Shown here: in pieces, positions 28,454 through 38,244 of the stretch
How the letters are laid out: every line of letters begins with the position of its first letter
Position numbering within the stretch: the first letter of the stretch is position 1
Position numbers and translations under genes: made by a program
Assembly (NCBI GenBank): GCA_965221765.1
Contig: OZ244911.1
Coordinates: forward strand, 186,001 to 250,000
Origin: Bin25 sp965221765
GTDB lineage: Bacteria > Bacteroidota > Bacteroidia > Flavobacteriales > Flavobacteriaceae
DNA length: 64,000 nt
Reading direction: 5' to 3'
Notes under the pieces: generated by a model
What the model was told of the DNA's origin: nothing
Database searches by the model: none
Seen by the model: the letters and a program-made list of their open reading frames with translations, nothing else

Positions 28454-29628
28454 TGATTGTAGGGGGATTTAAAGGCGATAAAGCCTTATGGGTATTTGTG
28501 TTTCTATTGGGACTATTTTCTTTATTAACGGCATTTAGTGCTTCGAGCAATCTAGCATACACATTAGGAAATGGAACACCTTATAGTCATTTTGTCAAAC
28601 ATATATTCATATGGATATTGGGATTTGGATTGATGTATTTTTTTCACAATATTCCTTCAGATATTTTAAGAAAGTTAGCTGGGATCCTATTGATTCTATC
28701 TCTTTTATTATTGAATCTAGCGGCTGTTCAAAACACTATTATTGGAGGGGTCATTGCTAGTCGATGGATCACCATTCCTTATATAGGGCTGTCATTTCAA
28801 CCCTCAACACTGGCATTATTGGCACTGATGATTTTTTGCGCCCATATTCTGACATTACACTATAATGAAGGAAAAAGTATTTCCTTATTAAAATCTATTT
28901 ATTTATTATGGATTCCAATTTTATTGGTTGTTGGTTTGATATTCCCTTTCGATTTATCAACGGCTGCATTGGTGCTATTATCGTCGACTATTATTTTATT
29001 TGTCAGTGGATATCAAATCAAATATATTATTTATGTCTTTTCATCGGCGGTCATCATTTTAACTTTGGCTATCTATTTGATTCAATTCACCTCAGATTCG
29101 AGTCAACCCAGTAGATATCACACATGGAAAAGCCGAGTCGAAGGATTTTTTGCTGCAGATAATGATCAAATGAATTATCAAATAGTTCGAGCCAAAGCAG
29201 CCATTGCTTCAGGAAAGCTCATCGGTCTTGGACCAGGAAAAAGTCGATTTAAAAATATTTTACCCCAGAGTACATCAGATTTTATTTATGCCATTATCGT
29301 TGAAGAATATGGATTCGTTGGTGGGGTATTTCTCTTATTGGTTTATTCATTTATACTGTGTAGGATTGTTATTATTGCTTATAATTTGAATGATCTATTT
29401 AAAAAATTATTGGTCATCGGTATTGGTATCCCTATCATTATTCAAGCCTTTTTAAATATTGCGGTTTCGCTTCAATTGATTCCTGTAACAGGCTTGCCGC
29501 TCCCCTTGATAAGCATGGGTGGAACTAGCATTTGGGTAAAATGTATAGCATTTGGAATTATTTTAGGAATGAGTCAAGGCACTCAAAATAAAAATATGTT
29601 TAATGTTAGCCAAATCAAAGGGGTCTGA
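28453..29628 (+). CDS. ftsW: SEDS-family peptidoglycan glycosyltransferase FtsW
   Basis: A 391-residue protein with about ten membrane segments. The SEDS family is shown by SRWITIPYIGLSFQPSTLA, KSRVEGFFAADNDQMNYQI, GLGPGKSRFKNILPQSTSDF and the C-terminal LPLPLISMGGTS. FtsW polymerises septal glycan together with FtsI, which is encoded upstream. It overlaps murD by one base and murG by 26 bases. Confidence 0.96.
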   Translation: MIVGGFKGDKALWVFVFLLGLFSLLTAFSASSNLAYTLGNGTPYSHFVKHIFIWILGFGLMYFFHNIPSDILRKLAGILLILSLLLLNLAAVQNTIIGGVIASRWITIPYIGLSFQPSTLALLALMIFCAHILTLHYNEGKSISLLKSIYLLWIPILLVVGLIFPFDLSTAALVLLSSTIILFVSGYQIKYIIYVFSSAVIILTLAIYLIQFTSDSSQPSRYHTWKSRVEGFFAADNDQMNYQIVRAKAAIASGKLIGLGPGKSRFKNILPQSTSDFIYAIIVEEYGFVGGVFLLLVYSFILCRIVIIAYNLNDLFKKLLVIGIGIPIIIQAFLNIAVSLQLIPVTGLPLPLISMGGTSIWVKCIAFGIILGMSQGTQNKNMFNVSQIKGV

Positions 29629-30715
29629 TTGTCCAAAAAAAATCATTGTTTCTGGTGGTGGGACTGGGGGACACCTCTTTCCAGCCTTGGCCATAGCTGA
29701 AGAATTTAAAACTCGAAATCTTCAAAACTCCATATTATTTGTTGGTGCCATTGGTAAAATGGAAATGAATCTCATCCCTAAATCTGGGTTTAAAATCAAA
29801 GGATTATGGATTGATGGATTCCATCGAAACTCTTATTTGAGAAATCTATTCCTTCCATTAAAAGTATTAATCAGTCTATTACAATCTTTTGTAATTATCA
29901 AAAGATTTAAGCCCCATGTTATCATTGGCACTGGCGGATATGCTAGTTTCCCCATTTTAAAAGTCGCCCAATGGCTCAATAAACCAACCGTGATTCAAGA
30001 GCAAAATGCTTTGATTGGCATGTCTAATAAATATTTATGGAAAAAAGCCCATAAAATATTTGTAGCCTTTGACTTTAAAAATATCCCATCGAATCAGACA
30101 AAACCCATCAATTTGGGAATCCCACTTCGAAGTAAGATTTACAAGAAATCGCACGATAGACCATTGGTATTAAAATCGTTAGGGCTTCATTCAAATAAAA
30201 ATGTATTACTAGTTTTGGGAGGCTCTCTTGGTGCTAAAGTCATCAATGAAATCATAGAAAAAGAACTTGGATTTATTAAAAAACTGAATTTTCAAATCAT
30301 ATGGCAATGTGGTCAACTCTATGCTCATCAATACACTAAATATAACCATTCAACGATTAAAGTGATGCCCTTTATCTCTGATATTTCAATGGCATACTCT
30401 TTAGCTCATATCATCATTTGTCGTGCCGGTGCATCGACCATCGCTGAATTGGCTTGTGTGGGAAAACCCACCATATTTATTCCTTCACCAAATGTTGCTG
30501 ATAATCACCAATATCATAATGCCATTTGGCTCCAAAATCATAACGCTGCCGTTTTAATAGAAGAAAAGGAATTATCCAACAAATTTAAAAGGGTATTGGG
30601 CGAACTAGTAGGAAATCCAAAATGGCAAAAAATGCTTGGCGTTAATTTTAAATCATTTGCTAGACCTCAAGCCACTAGAGACATAGTCAATGAAATTCAA
30701 AGTGAGTTGCTGTGA
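29603..30715 (+). CDS. murG: UDP-GlcNAc transferase MurG (lipid II synthesis)
   Basis: A 370-residue GT-B glycosyltransferase that converts lipid I to lipid II at the inner membrane face. VSGGGTGGHLFPALAIAEEF and GTGGYASFP are the two glycine-rich loops. QEQNALIGMSNK, LVLGGSLGAKVINE and CRAGASTIAELACVGKP bind the nucleotide sugar. The ATG at 29603 lies inside the ftsW end; no better start exists closer to the first motif. Confidence 0.96.
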   Translation: MLAKSKGSDCPKKIIVSGGGTGGHLFPALAIAEEFKTRNLQNSILFVGAIGKMEMNLIPKSGFKIKGLWIDGFHRNSYLRNLFLPLKVLISLLQSFVIIKRFKPHVIIGTGGYASFPILKVAQWLNKPTVIQEQNALIGMSNKYLWKKAHKIFVAFDFKNIPSNQTKPINLGIPLRSKIYKKSHDRPLVLKSLGLHSNKNVLLVLGGSLGAKVINEIIEKELGFIKKLNFQIIWQCGQLYAHQYTKYNHSTIKVMPFISDISMAYSLAHIIICRAGASTIAELACVGKPTIFIPSPNVADNHQYHNAIWLQNHNAAVLIEEKELSNKFKRVLGELVGNPKWQKMLGVNFKSFARPQATRDIVNEIQSELL

Positions 30716-32049
30716 TAGGTTCTAGCCAAAAGTATTATTTCATTGGGATAGGGGGGATTGGTATGTCTGGATTGGCAGGTTATCTCAAACATAGGGGATG
30801 TCAAGTTGCCGGCTATGATTTAATACCAAGTCCAATGACTGAAAACTTGGGTCATAGAGGTATTGAAATCACTTACTCTTCAAGTGTATCAGATATTCCC
30901 AACGGATTTAACCAGTCTGATGTTACGGTTGTTTATACCCCAGCAATCCCCAAAGATCACCATCAATTAACCTATTTTAATCAGACGACTAATACGGTCA
31001 TCAAGCGAGCAGCACTTTTGGGACAATTGTCTCAAAAAAAACCGATGATTGCGGTTGCTGGCACCCATGGTAAAACCACTACATCGAGTATCATTACTCA
31101 TTTGTTGATTCATACTGGGGTAAGATTCACAGCTTTTCTTGGTGGGATATTAAGTCAATATCAAACTAATTTCATCGATAAGGGAGACGATTTGGTGGTT
31201 GTTGAAGCCGATGAATTTGATCGCTCATTTCTTCATTTATATCCCACTATAGGATGTATCACATCGATGGATGCTGATCATTTGGATATTTATAAAACCC
31301 ATCAGGCTTTAAAAGATAGTTTTGTTGAATTTTCGTCTCAAATCAAAGAGCATTGCATTGTAAATCACAATCTTAAAATTCAAGGAATAACCTATGGATT
31401 AGATCAGCAATCTGATTATTATGCAATGGATGTAGAATGTATTCAAACGGGTTATAAACTGAATATTCATACCCCTTCAAAAGATTACTTTGGGATAAAA
31501 TTTCATCAAATTGGAAAACATAATTTAAATAATTTGATGTGTGCCATTGCCGCTATTGATCAATTGGATTATCCGATGAACCCTATGATGGGTGCGATTG
31601 AAGATTTTCAAGGAATTGAACGAAGAATGCAAATCAAAACCATAGACTCTAAAGTTTTTGTGGATGATTATGCACATCATCCCAGAGAAATACAAGCCGT
31701 CTATCAATCGGTAAATCAATTTTATAGAACTAAGAAGCGTTGCGTGATCTTCCAACCTCATCTTTATAGTCGCACTAAAGACTTTATGGATGATTTTGCG
31801 ACGGTTCTTTCAAAGTTTGATCAAGTGATATTATTGGATATCTACCCAGCTAGAGAATCAGTAATGAAGGGTATTAATTCGGAAGCTTTATTGGGAAAAA
31901 TCAAAAATTCCAATAAGTCACTGATAGCAAAACAAGATATTTTTAAATCGATTCAGGCTAGTGATGCTCAGATTATATTGTTTTTAGGGGCTGGCGATAT
32001 CGGTTTAGAGTTTCAAAAGATAACGCAAGAATTTAAACGATTGACATGA
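30712..32049 (+). CDS. murC: UDP-N-acetylmuramate:L-alanine ligase MurC
   Basis: A 445-residue Mur ligase that adds the first amino acid. FIGIGGIGMSGLAGYLK is the nucleotide-binding fold, AVAGTHGKTTTSSI the P-loop, VVEADEFDRSFLHL and DYAHHPREIQAV the catalytic motifs. The start is GTG and overlaps the murG stop by four bases. It overlaps ftsQ by four bases. Confidence 0.97.
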   Translation: MIGSSQKYYFIGIGGIGMSGLAGYLKHRGCQVAGYDLIPSPMTENLGHRGIEITYSSSVSDIPNGFNQSDVTVVYTPAIPKDHHQLTYFNQTTNTVIKRAALLGQLSQKKPMIAVAGTHGKTTTSSIITHLLIHTGVRFTAFLGGILSQYQTNFIDKGDDLVVVEADEFDRSFLHLYPTIGCITSMDADHLDIYKTHQALKDSFVEFSSQIKEHCIVNHNLKIQGITYGLDQQSDYYAMDVECIQTGYKLNIHTPSKDYFGIKFHQIGKHNLNNLMCAIAAIDQLDYPMNPMMGAIEDFQGIERRMQIKTIDSKVFVDDYAHHPREIQAVYQSVNQFYRTKKRCVIFQPHLYSRTKDFMDDFATVLSKFDQVILLDIYPARESVMKGINSEALLGKIKNSNKSLIAKQDIFKSIQASDAQIILFLGAGDIGLEFQKITQEFKRLT

Positions 32050-32759
32050 AATTCGACTTAAAGGTCATCGCACTCATATTTTTTGTTGTTTTGGTTGTTT
32101 TGAGCTCCGTCTTTTCAAAGAAACGAAATGCCAATAGACATGTGGCTGGGGTATTTATTGAAATTGATGAGAACTTGGGTTTTTTAACAAATGCCATTAT
32201 AAAAAAATCCATTAATGAAATTGAGCAATTTCAAAATCAAAAAATTTTACTTGAACATGTTCAACTATCATCCATTGAAAAACATTTAAATAGAATCAAT
32301 GGGGTTCATAAAGCTGAAGTGTTTTTATATCCTGATGGAATTTTAGGAGTTTCGGTTCGTTCGAGGAAGCCTCTATTTGAAATCATCGATGGAGAAAATT
32401 ATTTTGTTGATCAGTACGGCACCGATATTGAAAATATTCTAAAAGTAAAGGCTAATATTCCAAAGTTTATGGGAAGACTAAGTCCAGAAAATAAAATAGA
32501 AGTCACCCAATTGATTAAAGATTTGAATAAAGATGATTTTTTTCGAAAAGAATTGGAGTGGGTATCTAAAAATGATGGAAAATATCAACTAAAATTAAAA
32601 TCCTATCCCTTTGAAGTGATTATGGGATCGAATGATGACTTAAAGAATAAGATGAGAAAATTAAAGGTATTCTGTATCTATTATTCAACAAAACTACCAG
32701 CTGGAGATTATAAAAAAATAAGTTTGGAATTTATTAATCAAGTATTAGTTAAAAATTAA
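32046..32759 (+). CDS. ftsQ: Cell-division protein FtsQ-like
   Basis: A 237-residue bitopic protein. One membrane segment (residues about 6-23) is followed by a periplasmic domain that contains a POTRA-like start and the central RINGVHKAEVFLYPDGILGV stretch typical of FtsQ/DivIB. Size and position between murC and ftsA support the name. Sequence conservation is low, as usual for FtsQ. Confidence 0.88.
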   Translation: MKFDLKVIALIFFVVLVVLSSVFSKKRNANRHVAGVFIEIDENLGFLTNAIIKKSINEIEQFQNQKILLEHVQLSSIEKHLNRINGVHKAEVFLYPDGILGVSVRSRKPLFEIIDGENYFVDQYGTDIENILKVKANIPKFMGRLSPENKIEVTQLIKDLNKDDFFRKELEWVSKNDGKYQLKLKSYPFEVIMGSNDDLKNKMRKLKVFCIYYSTKLPAGDYKKISLEFINQVLVKN

Positions 32760-32760
32760 A

Positions 32761-34011
32761 ATGCGCAAAAAAAATAAAGACATTGCCGTTGGATTAGACA
32801 TCGGAACTACCAAAGTGGTAGCATTGGTTGGAAAAAAAAATATCAAAGGAAAAATCGAAGTAATAGGATATGGGCAAACCGAGAGTATGGGGGTACAAAA
32901 CGGAATGATCAGTGAAATGGCTCAAAGCATTAATTCGATTTGTTTAGCTACTAATAAGGCAAGCAAAAGTTGTAGTATCGAAATCAAGGAGGTTTTAGCC
33001 GGAATTGCAGGCCAGTATATCGGAAGTATACAACATTCTGTAACTGTTAAAAGACCTAAGCCAGAAAAGGCCATTGAAGACTACGAACTCAATCAAATGA
33101 TTAATGAGATTACTTTATTACCGATGGAACCAGGCAATCAAATACTCAATATTCTACCACAACAGTATATTGTTGATGGTTTAGCAACGATGAATCCTAT
33201 TGGATTGTATGGATCTGACATTGTTGCTAACTACCACCTTGTTTTGGGAAAAATTGCAGCCATTAAAAATGTAGGAAGGTGCATTTTAGATTCAAAACTG
33301 AAATTACTTGGATTAACGCTAGAACCTTTGGCCTCTTCGGCGGCTATACTTTCAGACCAAGAACGTCTTAATGGTGTGGCACTAGTGGATATTGGAGGGG
33401 GAACCACCGATATTGCCATTTTTAAAGATGGGTTCATTCGTCACAACGCTGTCATTGCCATGGGGGGTATGCTCATTACCAAAGACATTCAAGAAGAATT
33501 TAAGATATTATTTAATCAAGCTGAAGAATTAAAAAAGAAAGTTGGTTGTGCAACCCCTATTGCAGTAAAAGATCATCGAAACATCATCTTACCACCATTC
33601 AAAGGTCGGAAAGAATTGAAGATATCCATTAGAAGATTAGCAGAAATTATTGAAATGAGATTAAAAAAACTAATTCAAGAAGTTATCTATGAAATCGATC
33701 ACTGTGGATTGGAAAATCCGAAAAACGTGCTAATCAATGGTATTGTACTGACCGGGGGTGGTTCATTAATGCATCATATCGTACCATTTTTTGAATATCA
33801 CTGTGGCATGGAAACTAAAATTGGTCAGCCGTCTCATCTCTTAACAAAACAAGGAGAGTTTGATCTTGATAGTCCTATCTATTCAACGGTGATTGGTCTT
33901 CTCAATGAAGCGTTATACCATCTAGAATCTAAACCTAAAAGAAATCGAAAAAAGAAACATTATACCGCTGCCATAGAGGAAAAAATATCTCAAGTTATCG
34001 AACAGGTATAA
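32761..34011 (+). CDS. ftsA: Cell-division actin homologue FtsA
   Basis: A 416-residue actin-fold ATPase that tethers FtsZ to the membrane. AVGLDIGTTKVVALVG is the phosphate-1 motif, VALVDIGGGTTDIAIF the phosphate-2 motif, and GIVLTGGGSLMHHIVPFFE the adenosine motif. The C-terminus KEKISQVIEQV-like helix (ending EEKISQVIEQV) could be the membrane-targeting amphipathic helix. It starts one base after ftsQ and precedes ftsZ by 15 bases. Confidence 0.96.
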   Translation: MRKKNKDIAVGLDIGTTKVVALVGKKNIKGKIEVIGYGQTESMGVQNGMISEMAQSINSICLATNKASKSCSIEIKEVLAGIAGQYIGSIQHSVTVKRPKPEKAIEDYELNQMINEITLLPMEPGNQILNILPQQYIVDGLATMNPIGLYGSDIVANYHLVLGKIAAIKNVGRCILDSKLKLLGLTLEPLASSAAILSDQERLNGVALVDIGGGTTDIAIFKDGFIRHNAVIAMGGMLITKDIQEEFKILFNQAEELKKKVGCATPIAVKDHRNIILPPFKGRKELKISIRRLAEIIEMRLKKLIQEVIYEIDHCGLENPKNVLINGIVLTGGGSLMHHIVPFFEYHCGMETKIGQPSHLLTKQGEFDLDSPIYSTVIGLLNEALYHLESKPKRNRKKKHYTAAIEEKISQVIEQV

Positions 34012-34026
34012 TAAAAAATTAATAAC

Positions 34027-35544
34027 ATGAAAAAGCCAATTCCCAAATCGAATTCCGAAATTCAATTTATTTTACCCAAAACTTTATCAAATCAAGTCAA
34101 AGTGGTTGGTATTGGGGGTTGTGGATCCAATTCGGTCAATCATTTGCATAAATTAAATCTCGAAAACATCGATTTGGTTATCTGCAATACCGATGCCCAG
34201 GCTTTGGAAAGTAGTTCGGTACCTAATAAATTTCAGTTAGGAGCTAATTTAACGTTTGGAACTGGAGCTGGGGGAGATCCTTTGGTTGGAAAAGAAGCCG
34301 CTGAAGAATCACTTTCTGAATTGGAACAAATTGCCGAATCTAGAACCAAAGTCGTTATTTTAACTGCAGGAATGGGTGGAGGCACTGGCACAGGAGCATT
34401 ACCTGTTATAGCCAAAATGTTACGGAATAAGAATATTTTAACGATTGCAATTGTCACCTTTCCATTTGATTTTGAAGGGACCAAACGATCAAAAATTGCT
34501 AAAAGGGGTGTAGAAGAATTGAATAAAAATTTTGATTCATTATTGGTGCTTCGAAATAATATTTTAAAAGATCGTTTTGGTAATTTAACGTTAGGCAATG
34601 CGTTTGACAAATCAGATGAAATTTTAATCAAGACCACCAATTGTATATTAAAGGTATTAACTCAAAATTTTAGAATCAATATCGATCTCAAAGATTTAAA
34701 ATCGGTTTTAAATTCCGAAGGTCAATCCTTCATAGGATATGGAGAATCTTCAGGCGAAAATCGAATACAAAAAGCCCTTGATGAAGTGTTAAATAATCCC
34801 TTATTGGCAGAAAGTTTTGTCAATGAAGCCATATTACTAGTGCTTTCAAAAGACTTTGATGTTACTATCAAGGAAATGGAATTGATTACTTCTAAAATCA
34901 ATAATGAAGCTGGGGATAAAATCAATTATATAGTAGGAATCGGTTCTGATGAAAGTTTAAATGAAGAAATTTCAATTACATTGATTGGTTCTGGTTCTGA
35001 AAAAGTCACGGCAGAAGAGGAAGTTAGTTTTCATCTCGATAAAGCGATCGATTTAAAACAAATATTTGAAGATCCTTATTTTGAGCTAGGACTAAAGGGG
35101 GGTAAAGATGCAGTAAATCTTCAAAAGAATTCGGAGGTAAATCATTTAGAAGGTCTGATGTTGTCTCCAGAGGAATTAGGTGCAAAATTAGAAGAACACA
35201 ACCAAGTAGAGAATCTTGAACTCGTCGATATTGAAACCCCTCACCGGCATGAAATGGAGTCATCAACTTCCAAAAAATCTTCACTAGAGAACAAGTCAAA
35301 AGAAGAGATCCTAAAAAAGAAAGTAAAATCAAGAAAAGAAAAAAAGAAATCAGAAGCCCACAATCCTTTGACATTTCCTTTTTTTTATGAAAATGAAATA
35401 GAGGAAGAAGATTTGGAGATCAAGGAATTAGTAGGGGATATTGAATCGATTGGCGATGTGGAATTTGTATCTAAATCAGAGATTAAAAGGGAAGAAAAAG
35501 AATCAAAACCTAAGGATAAAAACGAATTTTATTTTGAAAATTGA
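34027..35544 (+). CDS. ftsZ: Cell-division tubulin homologue FtsZ with long charged tail
   Basis: A 505-residue GTPase that forms the division ring. GGCGSNSVNHL near residue 30, NTDAQAL, GTGAGGDP and the tubulin signature GGGTGTG near residue 117-123 are present. The core ends near residue 320; the remaining ~180 residues are acidic and lysine-rich (ESSTSKKSSLENKSKEE, KKKVKSRKEKKKSE). I do not see the short conserved C-terminal peptide that usually binds FtsA; the last residues are DKNEFYFEN. It closes the dcw cluster. Confidence 0.96.
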   Translation: MKKPIPKSNSEIQFILPKTLSNQVKVVGIGGCGSNSVNHLHKLNLENIDLVICNTDAQALESSSVPNKFQLGANLTFGTGAGGDPLVGKEAAEESLSELEQIAESRTKVVILTAGMGGGTGTGALPVIAKMLRNKNILTIAIVTFPFDFEGTKRSKIAKRGVEELNKNFDSLLVLRNNILKDRFGNLTLGNAFDKSDEILIKTTNCILKVLTQNFRINIDLKDLKSVLNSEGQSFIGYGESSGENRIQKALDEVLNNPLLAESFVNEAILLVLSKDFDVTIKEMELITSKINNEAGDKINYIVGIGSDESLNEEISITLIGSGSEKVTAEEEVSFHLDKAIDLKQIFEDPYFELGLKGGKDAVNLQKNSEVNHLEGLMLSPEELGAKLEEHNQVENLELVDIETPHRHEMESSTSKKSSLENKSKEEILKKKVKSRKEKKKSEAHNPLTFPFFYENEIEEEDLEIKELVGDIESIGDVEFVSKSEIKREEKESKPKDKNEFYFEN

Positions 35545-35937
35545 TACAAGGGCTCAATCTTTCTTGATTTTATATGATTCAATGGTTGGCTATTTAAAAA
35601 ATCAATTATCGCATCTAAAATATTCCAGCATTCGATTCAATCCGAACCATTGGCCGTTGAGATTTATAGAAATACCTATCCATCAGCTGTTTTAATTAAA
35701 TTAGTAGTGCCAAAGTTTAATCTAAGTGATTTTTTTATATTCCAAAGGTCACTGGTGTCATTTAATTTTATTGCTTTCATTTCTACAATCAGGTTTTCAA
35801 TTTGTTGAGATTTGACTTTAGCTGAAAAAACTTAATCATCCAAGAGTGTTTTGAATTTTGGTTGAAATCGATTAATATGATTCTTTGGTACTTGGAATTA
35901 ATATAAATCTTCGGGGATTTGGGTAAACACTAGATTC
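35545..35937. other. Non-coding stretch after ftsZ
   Basis: No gene is supported here. Short open frames exist in all directions but are broken by stops and show no family motif. A GatB/YqeY gene often follows ftsZ in Bacteroidota; I looked for its remains and saw none. I see no terminator-like hairpin with a T-run for the dcw transcript either. Confidence 0.5.
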
Positions 35938-36651
35938 CTATTCGAGCGTCACAGTTCTTATCGAAGGATTAAACGGAGAATCAATTAATTTGCCCTCAGA
36001 ATCTATCAACTCGAGTTTTATAGAAATCTCCCCTTTCGGTAGGCCCTCAATGTAATAAGGAGCCCATTGGTCAATTATAAATTCAGTATCTTGTATGGTA
36101 GCTCTCACCTTATTCCCATTAGGAGATATTGTAGTATTGATTAGGTAAAAATCTAAAAGTACTTTTTCGGTATCATCCCCTTTATAGGTCCCTTTTGGTC
36201 TACTGTAAAACAGAAGTTCTTGTGTAAGATCAATCTTTTCCCCTTCCCCAATCTGAGTAAGAACATAAGCATTTGGATTTTTAATAGATTCATGGTAGGA
36301 TCTTGATAGGAATGCTAAAATCACATTGTTTCCTTCTTCCAATTCTTGAGCAAATTCTTGTGAATACTTTGCAAAGTAAGGTCCATTATTAATAATCAGA
36401 TGGATGTGTTGACCGAGTTCAGAGTTTGCAAGTGCATCATCAAATCGTTTTTGTGTTTGTTCTCCAAGGGTGTAACCTTCTACATGAAACGAAAATAAGT
36501 GGTCACTTCCTGCCTGAAAAATGCTATCACTTAATGATAGTTTAGCATCCTCAAATGCGGGAGATCCTTCAAGTTTAGTGATTGAAATTTTAATAGGCCT
36601 ATCGCATGAAAATAAAAGACAAGCAAAGAGTAAAATAATCAAATTTTTCAT
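35938..36651 (-). CDS. Lipoprotein of unknown function
   Basis: A 237-residue lipoprotein. MKNLIILLFACLLFSC is a short signal peptide with lipobox LFSC and Cys16 as lipidation site. The mature part is mainly beta-rich with polar residues; EGYTLGEQTQKRFDDALANS and NGPYFAKYSQEFAQELEEG are distinctive, but I recognise no family. It is a single gene, read away from the tRNA on the same strand. It is most likely exposed on a membrane, as lipoproteins in this phylum are. Confidence 0.8.
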   Translation of the reverse strand: MKNLIILLFACLLFSCDRPIKISITKLEGSPAFEDAKLSLSDSIFQAGSDHLFSFHVEGYTLGEQTQKRFDDALANSELGQHIHLIINNGPYFAKYSQEFAQELEEGNNVILAFLSRSYHESIKNPNAYVLTQIGEGEKIDLTQELLFYSRPKGTYKGDDTEKVLLDFYLINTTISPNGNKVRATIQDTEFIIDQWAPYYIEGLPKGEISIKLELIDSEGKLIDSPFNPSIRTVTLE

Positions 36652-36771
36652 AGTTATATTAAAAATTCTAAGCGGATTGTTTTCTATCCAATCACCAAAG
36701 GTAAACTATTAAATATAGAAATTAAAATAAAAGGCGGTGATGGACGCTATTAGCGGCTACTTTACCTTTAA

Positions 36772-36811
36772 ATAAAAAACCGTAATAATCATTTCTTCGG
36801 ATCATTACGGC
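36772..36811 (-). terminator. Rho-independent terminator of the tRNA transcript
   Basis: CCGTAATAATC and GATCATTACGG pair with one mismatch around an ATTTCTTCG loop. On the reverse strand the stem is followed by six T. It lies directly downstream of the tRNA 3' end. Confidence 0.75.
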
Positions 36812-36820
36812 TGATTCTAG

Positions 36821-36894
36821 TGGTCCCACCTGGGCTCGAACCAGGGACCAACTGATTATGAGTCAGCTACTCTAACCAACTGAGCTATAGGACC
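36821..36894 (-). tRNA. tRNA with CAT anticodon (elongator Met or lysidine-modified Ile)
   Basis: A 74-base cloverleaf on the reverse strand. The acceptor stem is GGTCCTA/TGGGACC, the D-loop AGCTCAGTTGGTTAGA, and the anticodon stem-loop GCTGA-CTCATAA-TCAGT gives anticodon CAT. The T-arm is CCTGGTTCGAGCCCAGG. CCA is not encoded. CAT can be elongator Met or Ile2 (AUA, after TilS modification); the sequence does not decide between them. It is not the initiator, whose acceptor and anticodon stem differ. Confidence 0.93.
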
Positions 36895-37185
36895 AAAAAG
36901 CGGTCAAAGATAACGGATTTAAATGCATAGTAGATCGTGTTTGAGGGGATTAGCTCATTGAATTGACTCCTTGAATGGGGATTCATCAATTGAAATTGAT
37001 ATAAAACAGCATTTATAAGCTTTGCAATAAAGTTTATAAAAAATGGGTTGAGACTTTTAAAATACTTCTCTCGAATTTAGAAATCAATCATATGATGCAT
37101 AAAAAGGTTTCTAAGGCCATCTACACCAGAAAAATTCGGTTAAATAATATAAAAAAATCCAATGAGTTGGACAACAATAAATAGT

Positions 37186-38244
37186 TTAACCAAGTTCAAA
37201 TCCATCAAGAAACATATCTTTTGGATTGACCCAAAAAATATGTTTTCCTATGATATAAGCACTGCCTGAAATGGATGGAAATGGGCCATACTCTTATTCT
37301 TTTATAACCACACCAGTAAAAGTTGTACCAAGAGAGAGCTTTGAACCTTAATGGCTTGATTTATTTGAATTTTATTTCTTTTATTTAGCAATGCTAATCG
37401 ACCCATAAGACCGCTTCCTATAGGGGATCGGTCAATTTGCCCATTAGCAAAAACACAAATATTTTTTGAATACATGATTGGATTTTTGGATGGGGCACAA
37501 AAAATTGTACCGTATAAAAAGCTCAAATCCCTTATGAAGGGATGTTTGATTTCAATACAACTATCCATGATAGCAATTTTGATTTTCATATATACCCAGG
37601 TCGCTTATTTTTTTAATTTTAGTGGTCTCTAAATTAATCTCTAAAAAATTTTTAGTCAAGTCGGACATATGTTAAAATGCTTCTTTGTAAGCAATATCAA
37701 ATTTGATTTTTCCGACTTCTGGAATGTGTAATTCACAATCGAGTTTCAAAGTAAAGCTTGGGACTCCTAAAAGACCTATAACAACTAATTCATCAGATTC
37801 AATCACTAACCAACTTTTAATTCTTCCACAAGGATCATCGATATAGAAAGTATTTTGGTCTTTGTTGGAAATCCAATTGAGTTAGTAAGCCAATGTGGTC
37901 AAAGCAGTAATAGCATGACGACCGCACATGGTCGAGTAACCTTGGTTATGAAAAAACACAACTCTAAATTTTTCCTTTGAATCATTGGGTGGTGTTAAGG
38001 CACAGCCATACATCTCTTTATGACACCGTGGTTCATGGGTTAATACTTTTCGATAGTGGTCAAATCGGGTTTGAAAATCTTTTCTAAATGCCAGTGCATT
38101 ATTTCCTTTTAATGGAGGTGATCCATTACTGATTACCCTTAGAGGTTGACCACAAGTATGTAAATCGATGAACTGTATTTCAAGCCAATTTTTTCCTGGA
38201 TTGAAATCAAAATTAGGATGAAAGGGCTTGGGTTTTGGTGACAT
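37186..38244 (-). pseudogene. Proline-racemase family enzyme, decayed
   Basis: The reverse strand shows a whole proline-racemase-family protein in pieces. It has IDLHTCGQPLRVISNG near the start, THEPRCHKEMYGCALTPP, and YSTMCGRHAITALTTLAY with the first active-site Cys107. After a frame change come NKDQNTFYIDDPCGRI, VPSFTLKLDCELHIPEVG, PDLSFLYGTIF-like and ANGQIDRSPIGSG. It ends with FTGVVIKE, a stop, then GSAYIIGKHIFWVNPKD. The DRSPxGSG site lacks the second active-site Cys/Thr, which fits a hydroxyproline dehydratase/epimerase origin, now degraded. Its start overlaps the stop of the upstream pseudogene (TAATG). Confidence 0.82.

Noticed and set aside
34233..34640. 135-codon reverse-strand frame inside ftsZ
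   Set aside because: Antisense shadow of a strongly conserved gene.
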